Part shown: positions 52,651 to 61,187 of the stretch, piece after piece
Numbering within the stretch: the stretch's first letter is position 1
Layout of the letters: each line of letters starts with the position of its first letter
Assembly (NCBI GenBank): GCA_021604105.1
Contig: BQIW01000001.1
Coordinates: 54,535-118,534 of the forward strand
Direction of reading: 5' to 3'
DNA: 64,000 nt
DNA from: Nitrospirales bacterium
GTDB taxonomy: Bacteria; Nitrospirota; Nitrospiria; Nitrospirales; UBA8639
Made by a program: the position numbers and the translations under genes
Notes under the pieces: generated by a model
What the model was told of the DNA's origin: nothing
Seen by the model: only the letters and a program-made list of their open reading frames with translations
Databases searched by the model: none

Positions 52651-54674
52651 GAGTTTCCGCTCGCACTGGAAGACTTTGATACCGGTAAATCAAACGTCAC
52701 TCGAACACCACCAAACACCGACCGCACAGGAGTCCCAAAGTACAGCACTTCTTCATAATGCCGGTTCAGAATATTGTCCACTCGAACATATCCTTGCAGC
52801 GAGGGGGTAATGTCATACGAGGCCGAGAAGTTGATGACATAAAAATCAGGGAGTGGCTGTTGATCGCCAGTCGTGTTGAATCGAGAGCCCACATAGCGGA
52901 AGGTTGTGGTCATACTCAAGGGATTGATGGGTTGATAGGTCAGCACCACGCTCCCTTGATGAACCGGCCAGCGAGGCAGTCGGGCCCCCGTCTCCAGATC
53001 CCTCGTAATGGTATAGGTATACTGACCCTGAAGATCCAACAATTTCATATAGGGGAGCTCTTTAGCCAAGACCAGCTTCGCGCTTCCCTCCCACCCCTGA
53101 CTTTTCGCAGATCCCACATTTTGGGCACAAAACCCAAACGGCGTGAAGGGCACACAGCCTGCAGGGTCAAACGCCGTGACAATCAGTTGTCGATAGCGAT
53201 TCCAGAAATAGCCTCCACTCACGGTAAGACGCTTATCCCAAAACTCCTGATCAATACCGACATCGAAACTTTGGCTTTTTTCCGGCTTGAGATTCGGATT
53301 TCCGAAATTCGGAAAAAATAATTCATTAATTGAAGGAGCTCGAAACCCGGTGGCATAACTGGTCCGGATTTTCGTGCCCGTTTCCTTAATACGATACGCC
53401 CCCGTCACACGATAGGTTGTCGCATCGCCAAAGGTATTATAGGAATCCTGCCGGAACCCCCCGGTGGCAAAAAACCGATCAAACAGATTTAATTGAAGCT
53501 GCGCAAATCCGGCATGACTTGAGAGGGTTTTTTCAGCAAACGTGCCTTTGTTTTCTCCCCGTTGTTCTCGATATTGATAGCCTACGGTCAGAAGAAGAGG
53601 CTTCCCAATTTGAAAATTACTCTGCCATTCAATTCGATTGCTTTTGGTTTGAATATCTGAATTGCCAAACGCTGCAGGGGTACTCTCCATGCCCGTGGTA
53701 ATGCTGCGTTGATTATCCCCTGCCTGAGTGATTAAGGTTTCCTCGGCATGCGCGAGAGTCACCTTCTGGTCCCACCAGTCAGTGATCGGTTGATGATAAC
53801 TCCCGCTATAGATAAATTGTTCACCTGAGGACTGCGCTTTAAACACATCGAAGGGTCCGCCAAAGGTGCTGGAGTTATCGAGGTCGATGTCGTTATTGAT
53901 CCAGCGGAACGCCAATTCCAACCGCCCATCCCATGGCCCCTTCACCCCTAACAAAGAAGAGGCCTGCCAATTGCGAAAGGCATCCCGCTCAACCGCTCCC
54001 CGCCGATAATTCACCGCTGAAAATTTGCTCATATCCCACCGCGTCAACGTGGCAGAAAAATCTACCGGACCCATTTGTCCCGCAAAACTCCCTCCTTCTC
54101 GAATAGAATTAAACGATCCATATTCTGAGAAGATTCTGGCAACCGGATCACCGGAGCCGCGCTTGGTTCGGATATCAACCACCCCCCCGGCGGCATCCGA
54201 ACCCCACAGCATGCTCTGTGCCCCCCGTAGGACGGTCACGGATTCAATATTGTCCGTGGTCACAGTTCCAAAATTAAAGCTGCCCTGCGTGGCACTATTC
54301 ACAATCGCTCCATCAATCAACACAAGCGTCTGCTCGGAACTCCCTCCACGAATCCTCACGGTGTTGTTCGTGCCGGGACCACCAGAGGAAAACGTCGCCA
54401 GCCCCTGGCTTAAATTGAGCGCATCCACAAGCGTTCGACTGTGCCGGCGCTGCATGCTCTCTTCTGTTATGACCTCAACGGCGCTCGTAACTTGGCTAAG
54501 AGGAACTGGCGTTTTAGTAGCCGTCACCACCATGGGGTCCAATTCCGTGACAGACTCAGACTGTTGAGGATCCGCTGCCGAAACCATGATTGGCATGAAT
54601 AGAGACATGACAAGTAATCCCACACATCGAAAACCTACGACGAAAAAATATGAACGCCGAAATCCTGAACACAT
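52647..54674 (-). CDS. btuB: TonB-dependent receptor, BtuB-like (corrinoid uptake)
   Basis: An outer-membrane barrel importing corrinoids. From the ATG at 54674, with GGGAGGTGG upstream, it has 675 residues. The signal sequence (FRCVGLLVMSLFMPIMVSAA) is followed by a TonB-box-like DPMVVTATKTP and the plug domain (TVRIRGGSSEQTLVLIDGAI, then GAQSMLWGSDAAGGVVDI). The barrel ends with EEVLYFGTPVRSVFGGVRVTF. A cobalamin riboswitch just upstream supports a corrinoid substrate. The frame extends 36 codons into the riboswitch, which is not coding. Confidence 0.9.
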   Translation of the reverse strand: MCSGFRRSYFFVVGFRCVGLLVMSLFMPIMVSAADPQQSESVTELDPMVVTATKTPVPLSQVTSAVEVITEESMQRRHSRTLVDALNLSQGLATFSSGGPGTNNTVRIRGGSSEQTLVLIDGAIVNSATQGSFNFGTVTTDNIESVTVLRGAQSMLWGSDAAGGVVDIRTKRGSGDPVARIFSEYGSFNSIREGGSFAGQMGPVDFSATLTRWDMSKFSAVNYRRGAVERDAFRNWQASSLLGVKGPWDGRLELAFRWINNDIDLDNSSTFGGPFDVFKAQSSGEQFIYSGSYHQPITDWWDQKVTLAHAEETLITQAGDNQRSITTGMESTPAAFGNSDIQTKSNRIEWQSNFQIGKPLLLTVGYQYREQRGENKGTFAEKTLSSHAGFAQLQLNLFDRFFATGGFRQDSYNTFGDATTYRVTGAYRIKETGTKIRTSYATGFRAPSINELFFPNFGNPNLKPEKSQSFDVGIDQEFWDKRLTVSGGYFWNRYRQLIVTAFDPAGCVPFTPFGFCAQNVGSAKSQGWEGSAKLVLAKELPYMKLLDLQGQYTYTITRDLETGARLPRWPVHQGSVVLTYQPINPLSMTTTFRYVGSRFNTTGDQQPLPDFYVINFSASYDITPSLQGYVRVDNILNRHYEEVLYFGTPVRSVFGGVRVTFDLPVSKSSSASGNS

Positions 54675-54721
54675 GATCCACCTCCCTTTCGCACGAAGGG
54701 GTTTAATGGAAGAAACAGCTG

Positions 54722-54868
54722 TTGGGTCTCCTGACTTGCGGATCGTCGCGTTTCTGCGCCTTCTCATGGACATCTTGTCCACAATGGACTCTTGCAGAAT
54801 TACTCCCCGCTTACAGTGGCGGCACCGTGCTGGACTTACACCAGCTTCCCCATCACAACCGTCTTTTT
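54722..54868 (-). ncRNA. Cobalamin riboswitch upstream of btuB
   Basis: On the minus strand the aptamer has the conserved core GGGGAAGCTGGTG..., AGCACGGTGCCGCCACTGTA, a GGGGAG segment and the 3' B12-box part AAGTCAGGAGACC. Order and spacing are those of the cobalamin class. It ends about 48 bases before the btuB ATG. A CCCTTCG/CGAAAGGG hairpin directly after it overlaps the btuB ribosome-binding site, so translation control by the aptamer is likely. It probably controls the whole btuB-cobD operon. Confidence 0.93.
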
Positions 54869-54956
54869 TCCTCTAAATAACCCTACTCCTTTATTAAATG
54901 GTTAATACCGATACCCCCACACAAAACACCACAAGACACTGCACTGGTCCAGTCAC

Positions 54957-55787
54957 TCACATCGGCAATGACACTCGTGGTAATCCTGATTGAGGATGAC
55001 CATCTACCAGAACCTGACACCCGTAGACCAATTCCAAGAGGTCAGGACGCAGGACTTCTAAAGGCGATCCAACTTCCACAATCTGTCCATGGTTCAACAA
55101 CATCAGGCGATCACAGTATTGACTGGCCAGATTCAAATCATGCGACACCAAAACCACCGTAAGACCACGCTCCCTATTCAGCCGCCGAAGAATTCGGGCA
55201 ATATCCAACTGATGGTGCAGATCCAGAAAAGCGGTAGGCTCATCCAAGAGTAATATCTGAGGCTCCTGAGTCAGGGCACGAGCGATTACCGCCCGCTGAC
55301 GTTCCCCCCCCGACACATCCGTGACCAGCCTGGACCCCAGGTGCGTGACATCCAGATCGTCCATAGCCTGTTGTGCGATTTGGGAGTCGTCGGAATCCTC
55401 CCAATGCCACCCCCATCCCCGATGATGGGGAAATCGTCCCATCAGAACCATTTCTGCAATAGTAAAGGGGAAAATCTGCATGGTCTCCTGGGGAACCAAC
55501 GCAACCTGTCTCGCCACCTCGGTTTGGGACAAATCTGAGAGGGGATCCCCGAACAACTCAATGGAGCCGGACCTGGGACGAAAAATCCGTGCAAGAAGCT
55601 TGAGTAAAGTACTTTTCCCGGAACCATTCGGGCCGAGAATCCCAAGTATTTTTCCGGAATCAATCGAACCTGTGACGGCCTTTAGTACCGACTCCGTGTT
55701 AGGACGAAACCGGCTGTCATACCCAAAGGTCACGTCTCGAAGAGCATACGCCGGTCCTGGAAATACGTTTCTCGAGTCTATCATCAC
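54957..55787 (-). CDS. btuD: Corrinoid ABC transporter ATPase, BtuD-like
   Basis: The ATPase subunit of a FecCD-type importer. 276 residues: Walker A ILGPNGSGKSTLLKLLARI, Q-loop VALVPQETMQIFPFTIAEMV, signature VSGGERQRAVIARAL, Walker B ILLLDEPTAFLD, and the switch VVLVSHDLNLAS. Its ATG overlaps the btuC stop by 4 bases. The riboswitch upstream of btuF and the cobalamin neighbours suggest vitamin B12 as substrate. Confidence 0.9.
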   Translation of the reverse strand: MMIDSRNVFPGPAYALRDVTFGYDSRFRPNTESVLKAVTGSIDSGKILGILGPNGSGKSTLLKLLARIFRPRSGSIELFGDPLSDLSQTEVARQVALVPQETMQIFPFTIAEMVLMGRFPHHRGWGWHWEDSDDSQIAQQAMDDLDVTHLGSRLVTDVSGGERQRAVIARALTQEPQILLLDEPTAFLDLHHQLDIARILRRLNRERGLTVVLVSHDLNLASQYCDRLMLLNHGQIVEVGSPLEVLRPDLLELVYGCQVLVDGHPQSGLPRVSLPM

Positions 55788-56968
55788 ATCCCCACACGAA
55801 GGTTACGAGTCGTGAGTAGATATAAAAACACCGGCCCCCCCACCAGTGCTGTCACCACACCGACAGGAAATTCACTGGGACTTAAGACGGTCCTGGCCAC
55901 CGTATCAGCCAACATCAGAAACATGCCTCCCACAAATCCCGCAGCCGGGAGTAAAAGCCGATGATCGGCACTCAAGACCAGGCGGACAGCATGCGGCACG
56001 ATCAGCCCCACAAACCCGATGATCCCGCTAAAACTCACGACCGCTCCGGTCAGAAGCGCTGCGGCAATAAACACCAGCTTTTTGACACGCTCAACCTCCA
56101 CCCCTAACGATCGGGCCGTTTCTTCACCAAGGGTTAGAAGATTTAACGATTGCGCTTGTGTCGCCAGAATCACCAAACCCATACCAAGATACAAAGCCAG
56201 GACGCCGAGTGTGGAAAAATCCGGCCCGGTTAACGATCCCATCAACCAGGCATACATTCCGAACGCCCGATTGGGATCAGCCACACTGGTCAGAAACATA
56301 ATGAATGCGGAAAAAATCGCATTCAACACCACCCCGGCCAACAAGAGCGTATAGATTGAAAACCCGAATCCCACGGATGAAATCCGATACATGATCACCA
56401 AAGACAACAACGCACCGGCAAAAGCACAGACCGGCAACGCCGACACACTCAAGACAGATACCCCCACGCCAAACAACAGCGCAATAGCAGCCCCCAACGC
56501 CGCCCCGCTGGAAATGCCGATGATAAACGGATCGGCCAGTGGATTTCTCAACAAGGCTTGAAGGGCGACGCCAACCATCGCCAGACTGGCCCCAACGAAA
56601 AAAGCCAATATCAGCCGTGGCAAGCGAACCTGCAGCAGAATAACCGTTGTCGGATCTGTCCCGATTGGCATGGACTCGGTTCCCAGCAGTGCTCCAGCCA
56701 GAGTGGACCAGATGCGTGAGAAGGTAATAGGTTCGGTCCCAAATCCCAGACAGGCTAGAAGTGCCAGGACAGACAACACACACGGGACGCCCATGGACAA
56801 GATCCAGCCACGGATCGTCAGCGTCGGCAATGCTGATATCGCAAACGGCAAGGGCGGAGATGTCTGCCCCCACTCTCTCGACATCTTTGAAGGTGAGGAA
56901 ACGGTGAATGGCGGAATTTTTGCCATGGGTTTCACTACCAGGGTTTTTTTCTTAGAATCGCCCAACAC
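55784..56968 (-). CDS. btuC: Corrinoid ABC transporter permease, BtuC-like
   Basis: A FecCD-family permease of 394 residues with about ten membrane helices. Family stretches LRLPRLILAFFVGASLAMVG, RNPLADPFIIGISSGAALGA and GFVGLIVPHAVRLVL are complete. Two starts are possible (56968 and 56926), both with usable spacing to upstream sequence. It sits between btuF (gap 76 bases) and btuD (overlap 4 bases). Confidence 0.9.
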   Translation of the reverse strand: MLGDSKKKTLVVKPMAKIPPFTVSSPSKMSREWGQTSPPLPFAISALPTLTIRGWILSMGVPCVLSVLALLACLGFGTEPITFSRIWSTLAGALLGTESMPIGTDPTTVILLQVRLPRLILAFFVGASLAMVGVALQALLRNPLADPFIIGISSGAALGAAIALLFGVGVSVLSVSALPVCAFAGALLSLVIMYRISSVGFGFSIYTLLLAGVVLNAIFSAFIMFLTSVADPNRAFGMYAWLMGSLTGPDFSTLGVLALYLGMGLVILATQAQSLNLLTLGEETARSLGVEVERVKKLVFIAAALLTGAVVSFSGIIGFVGLIVPHAVRLVLSADHRLLLPAAGFVGGMFLMLADTVARTVLSPSEFPVGVVTALVGGPVFLYLLTTRNLRVGM

Positions 56969-57044
56969 GACGACATAACCGTCTCAGGAGGAAAAAAGAA
57001 TGAGGTGCTCCGGTGCCGAATCATGATGATCCAAATGGGAGATT

Positions 57045-58094
57045 TCAATTCGACATTTCATCCTGACTAACTTCCGGATGCAGGATCTTCACTAATTCCT
57101 TCAGCCCTTCAATAATTCGAGGACCGGGACGATTCAAGAGGTCGCTATCCACTTGAAACAGCTTGCCGTGTTGGACCGCGGAAAGCGTCGTCCACCGTCG
57201 CCAGGCATCCTGTTCCGACTGGGGAATGCCTTCCTGCCGACCGGTCGGAAAGAGGAGGATATCCGGATTTTGTCGCAGGACTTCTTCCATTGTCACACGT
57301 GGATACGGGGCGCCCGTCTGATCTGCCGCATTTCTGCCACCCGCGAGTTCAATGAGACGATGAATAAAACTACCGGGGCCCACGGTGATTAATGGTTCGG
57401 AATTCAAGACATACAACAATGAGGGACGAGGCAGATCCGCCAATCGAATTGATAAATGGCTTAATTGCTTCCGCATGAGTGCTGCCTGGGCATTGGCTTC
57501 TTCAGAATGGCCGACCATTCGTCCCAACAACTGAATGTGCGCAAAAATGTCTTCAACCGTATGCGGGTCAAAAATAAAGGTCGGAATCTTCAATTGCTCC
57601 AATTTATTGAGAAGGTCCATACGCAGGAACGATCGAGGCGCCAAAACCAGTTGTGGTTGCAGACCCACAATACTCTCAAGATTGGGAGTGGCATAACCCA
57701 CCTTGGGCTTGGTCAATGCTTCTGGAGGGAAATCGCAGAATTCGGTGACTCCCACAATTTCCTCATTCAACCCGATGGCAAACAGAATTTCGGTGACACT
57801 TGGGGCAAGAGAGACAATACGCTGGGGGGTTTTAGCCAGATAGAGCTTACGGCCAAGATCATCGACAAACGTGCGTGGAGCCACATTGGCCATAAAGGGC
57901 ATACCGGTCAAAATACCCTGTTGGCGCCGTTTCATCATCTCTCCATCAAAGGCCAATACCACATCACTCGAAAACGGGCCGTGAAAGATCGCCCACCCGA
58001 CCACGATTCCGAAGACCATATGGGGTACACAAAAGCCCAAAATAAAAAATCCCCAAGGCTTACACAACCTTGAGGATTGCACCCGATTCTTCAT
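57045..58094 (-). CDS. btuF: Corrinoid ABC transporter substrate-binding protein, BtuF-like
   Basis: About 349 residues from the ATG at 58094. An N-terminal helix (FFILGFCVPHMVFGIVVGWA) anchors or exports it. The TroA/BtuF-like binding domain has RIVSLAPSVTEILFAIGL, VGVTEFCDFPPEAL, LQPQLVLAPRSF and the LIELAGGRNAAD stretch. The frame continues to 58292, but that part covers the cobalamin riboswitch and is not coding. GGGGAAG and GGTGAGG precede the ATG. It is first in the btuF-btuC-btuD transcript. Confidence 0.9.
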   Translation of the reverse strand: MKNRVQSSRLCKPWGFFILGFCVPHMVFGIVVGWAIFHGPFSSDVVLAFDGEMMKRRQQGILTGMPFMANVAPRTFVDDLGRKLYLAKTPQRIVSLAPSVTEILFAIGLNEEIVGVTEFCDFPPEALTKPKVGYATPNLESIVGLQPQLVLAPRSFLRMDLLNKLEQLKIPTFIFDPHTVEDIFAHIQLLGRMVGHSEEANAQAALMRKQLSHLSIRLADLPRPSLLYVLNSEPLITVGPGSFIHRLIELAGGRNAADQTGAPYPRVTMEEVLRQNPDILLFPTGRQEGIPQSEQDAWRRWTTLSAVQHGKLFQVDSDLLNRPGPRIIEGLKELVKILHPEVSQDEMSN

Positions 58095-58144
58095 CCTCAC
58101 CACTTCCCCAGCCCACGAGGGAACATTGGCCTTGAAACGAATGA

Positions 58145-58292
58145 GGTATTCTGGCTCCTGAGTGAGTAACCTACTATCCGCACCTTCCCATCCGAATATC
58201 ACGACCAGATCCGGACAGTGGCTTTCGCGGGGTTCGTCCTCAGTTACAGCGGCGGGACCGCGCGGGAATGTCACCCGCTTCCCATCATTCAT
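58145..58292 (-). ncRNA. Cobalamin riboswitch upstream of btuF
   Basis: On the minus strand the core reads GGGAAGCGGGTGACATTCC, then CGCGGTCCCGCCGCTGTAA, a GAGGACGAACC segment with AAGCCACTGTCC, and the 3' part CTCACTCAGGAGCCAG. This is the second cobalamin aptamer in the window. The leader to the btuF ATG is about 50 bases, in which TTCCC/GGGAA can pair over the ribosome-binding site, suggesting translational control. The gap from here to 58524 contains nothing else recognised. Confidence 0.92.
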
Positions 58293-58524
58293 TCCGCATA
58301 TGTATTGGGAGAATGTAGGAGGGACATAGCCGCTTTGTCAAGAAATCGCCTATCAGAGATTGGTGGCAAGCATAGGGTGGCCTGTTTTACAAAACCGCTC
58401 CCCACCCCGCCTTTGCCATTCACGCTTATTTCCTTAGATAGCGTCTTCGTAGGCAGGCATCGCACAATCAACTCTTTGCAGACAGGCGGAACGCGTTGCA
58501 TGCAAATATGCACAGATATCCCAA

Positions 58525-59451
58525 TCAGGTTTCTGACGAAACAGAAGCGTCCGTGATGTGAGGACGTTGGAGAATAAAATTCAGCTCTCCTCCCAGTAAA
58601 AGAGTCAACCCACAGACATATAACCACATCATCAGGATAATCACTCCGGTAATGGGTCCATAGACTGCGTTGTAATTAATGAAATTCTCCACATAAAATT
58701 TCAGCCCCAGGGATAGGACAATCCAAAGGAATACGGCCAATACGGAGCCGGGTTTCATCCACTGCCATTCGTGATCACTGTTCGGTGCCCAATAATAGAC
58801 CAGGTTAATAGCCATGAGCATGAAAAGAACGATGACCGGCCACTGCCACAGAGACCAACCAAACGTCGCCCACCACGCCAACCCGGTCACCTCTGCAACC
58901 CATTGGCTCACCTCTTCACCCGCCAAGATCAGGATTAATGACGTAATGACAAAGACCGCACCCCCTATCGTCAGCAACACAGCAGTGAGACCGGCTTTCC
59001 AAAAGGGGCGGGTTTCTTCCACCCCATAGACAGCGTTTAAGGTATTGATAATCGCCATCATGCCCCAGGAAGCCGCCCACAGGGAACCGAGCAGACTCAA
59101 AGAAAACAATCCTCCCCCACTGCCTTGGACCATCTGTTCGACATAACGCTCGACCAGGATCAAGGACTCGGCAGGGAGGACTTCCCGGGCGTAAGGCATG
59201 ACGGTAGGCAATACTACCTGGCTGGGCAACATCCCAATGAGGGCGGTCACACCTAAGAGCGCGGGGAATAATGCCAACAAAAAATAGAACCCGAGCTGAG
59301 CTGCCCGTCCAAAGACATCGTCCTCCCATGAGGCGACCCACACCTCTTTTGCCAATGTCCACCAAGCCCCAGGCCTTTTGAACCAAGCCGATTTACCATT
59401 GCCCGGCCCCGGTTCATCAATTTTCCATAAATATTTTTGATCGGACTTCAT
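58525..59451 (-). CDS. YihY/virulence-factor BrkB family membrane protein
   Basis: From the ATG at 59451 the product has 308 residues. Six hydrophobic segments and the family stretches DDVFGRAAQLGFYFLLALFP, GSLWAASWGMMAIINTLNAV, then YGPITGVIILMMWLYVCGLT and LLGGELNFILQRP place it in the YihY (former RNase BN) family of inner-membrane proteins, whose function is not settled. The frame goes up to 59517, but the first 22 codons are polar and unconserved. It lies inside the cobalamin region without an evident functional link. Confidence 0.88.
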   Translation of the reverse strand: MKSDQKYLWKIDEPGPGNGKSAWFKRPGAWWTLAKEVWVASWEDDVFGRAAQLGFYFLLALFPALLGVTALIGMLPSQVVLPTVMPYAREVLPAESLILVERYVEQMVQGSGGGLFSLSLLGSLWAASWGMMAIINTLNAVYGVEETRPFWKAGLTAVLLTIGGAVFVITSLILILAGEEVSQWVAEVTGLAWWATFGWSLWQWPVIVLFMLMAINLVYYWAPNSDHEWQWMKPGSVLAVFLWIVLSLGLKFYVENFINYNAVYGPITGVIILMMWLYVCGLTLLLGGELNFILQRPHITDASVSSET

Positions 59452-59521
59452 CGGTATGTATGACACCCCATACTCGGACCTGTTCTGAGTAGGACAGGCT
59501 CCTGGAACAATCAACACGTCT

Positions 59522-61084
59522 TTATTTCGATTGATGTTGCCGATCTGGAGAAGAACCGCCTAACCCCAGTACTGAAAAAATACGATTCACATTAAGATGG
59601 GTTTCTAAATGGTCAGCCCAGCGATCCAATGCCTTCGACATTCTCTGGGAAACCTCCTCCGATATTATCAAATCAAGTGACGCAAGGCCTTTACGAATGC
59701 GTATCCGATTCAACCAATGACGGCGAAATCCCGGCTGATCAAAAATGCCATGAATGTAAGTGCCCCAGATGCGCCCATCAAGATTCATCGCCCCATCGAA
59801 CCGGGATTTTTGGCTCCCGGAAGAAACTTCTCCTGGAACCGGAAGAATCCGAAAGCATGACGGAATAGACTTCATACCTCTCGTGTCCCCCATATGAATT
59901 TCATATCCTTCAACCGGATATTCATGGCCCCACGATTCCAATAAGGAGCGGGCACGGACTTGCACCGTGTTTTTGTGAGGGCGTAATTCAGTCTCGACCG
60001 CCAGCAATCCTAATCCTTTCGTCGAACCGCCGGTTTCAACATGCTCTGGATCCGAGATCTCTTTCCCAAGCATCTGAAATCCTCCACAGACACCCATAAT
60101 CTCGGTTCCACGTTGAACATGCGTCATAACCGCCTCTTCGAATCCAGCCTTCCGCAGATATTCCAGATCGGCAATCGTCGTTTTACTTCCCGGGAGAATT
60201 ATGGCATCCGCCTCCTGAAGCTCTTGAGGTGACGCCACAAAGCGAAGCGCCACATCCGGTTCGGCAGCCACCTGATTGAAATCCGTAAAGTTACTCATAT
60301 GAGGTAGCAACACGACTGCGATATTGACGGTATCTGCTTCAAAAGCCGTCTTTCGAAATCGATGAATATCCACACTGTCCTCTTGGTCCAATTCCAGATT
60401 CCGGAGATACGGCAACACGCCTAACACCGGGACACCCGTACGTTCTTCTATGATAGAGACACCATCTTCAAACAACGTCAGATCCCCTCGAAATTTATTA
60501 ATGACCACCCCGATCACCCGCTGCCGTTCTTCCGACGCTAATAAATCCATCGTCCCGATGACCTGCGCAAATACACCTCCCCGATCGATATCCGCCACTA
60601 ACACCACTGCCGCATCTGCCATCTCGACCATCGGCCAGTTCACAATATCGCGATCACGCAGATTCATTTCTGCGGCACTCCCCGCCCCTTCAATCACCAT
60701 TACGTCGTACTGCTTGGACAAACGGTCATAACTCCCCTTTACAAAATCAAACAATTGGGATTTCCGCTCGAAATAATCCAGGGCATTCTGACTTCGCCAT
60801 ACCTTCCCTTGAACAATCACTTGAGATTTGGCGTCGGCTTCCGGCTTCAGCAAAATCGGATTCATATCCACATGCGGAGGCAATCTGCAGGCCTGGGCCT
60901 GAAGTACCTGGGCCCGTCCCATCTCTCCTCCATCCGTCGTGACAAAGGAATTCAGCGACATATTTTGTGCTTTAAACGGCGCCACTCGAACTCCGGCCCG
61001 ATGCAAGAGCCGACACAAGCCGGCCGTCACCAGGCTTTTCCCCACATCAGAGCCGGTTCCCAATATCGCTAAGGCCTGCTTCAT
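59522..61084 (-). CDS. cobQ: Cobyric acid synthase CbiP/CobQ
   Basis: CobQ amidates the b, d, e and g side chains of adenosylcobyrinate diamide. The 520-residue protein has the ATPase start ILGTGSDVGKSLVTAGLCRL, FKAQNMSLNSFVT, and VIEGAGSAAEMNLRDRDIVN. The amidotransferase half has IMGVCGGFQMLGKEI with the catalytic cysteine and WGTYIHGIFDQ with the histidine. GGAGGGAGAG precedes the ATG. No riboswitch was found ahead of it. Confidence 0.96.
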   Translation of the reverse strand: MKQALAILGTGSDVGKSLVTAGLCRLLHRAGVRVAPFKAQNMSLNSFVTTDGGEMGRAQVLQAQACRLPPHVDMNPILLKPEADAKSQVIVQGKVWRSQNALDYFERKSQLFDFVKGSYDRLSKQYDVMVIEGAGSAAEMNLRDRDIVNWPMVEMADAAVVLVADIDRGGVFAQVIGTMDLLASEERQRVIGVVINKFRGDLTLFEDGVSIIEERTGVPVLGVLPYLRNLELDQEDSVDIHRFRKTAFEADTVNIAVVLLPHMSNFTDFNQVAAEPDVALRFVASPQELQEADAIILPGSKTTIADLEYLRKAGFEEAVMTHVQRGTEIMGVCGGFQMLGKEISDPEHVETGGSTKGLGLLAVETELRPHKNTVQVRARSLLESWGHEYPVEGYEIHMGDTRGMKSIPSCFRILPVPGEVSSGSQKSRFDGAMNLDGRIWGTYIHGIFDQPGFRRHWLNRIRIRKGLASLDLIISEEVSQRMSKALDRWADHLETHLNVNRIFSVLGLGGSSPDRQHQSK

Positions 61085-61187
61085 CAGTACGCTCTCCCTC
61101 CAAATGGGTGCAATAAAGTCCTTCAGTATGTCGCATTGTCGCGAAGGAAGACCTCCGCTCAGGACACCGTTTGCTCAATCAGCTTAC

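Noticed and set aside
52758..54567. Plus-strand open frames of 187 and 180 codons
   Set aside because: Both are antisense to btuB and lack motifs.
54675..54782. Upstream extension of the btuB reading frame
   Set aside because: It translates the region between riboswitch and start and part of the aptamer; the ATG at 54674 has an excellent ribosome-binding site and begins a proper signal sequence.
57465..58073. 202-codon plus-strand open frame
   Set aside because: Antisense to btuF, which has clear binding-protein motifs and a riboswitch.
58095..58292. Upstream extension of the btuF reading frame
   Set aside because: It is the cobalamin riboswitch; apparent protein sequence there is accidental.
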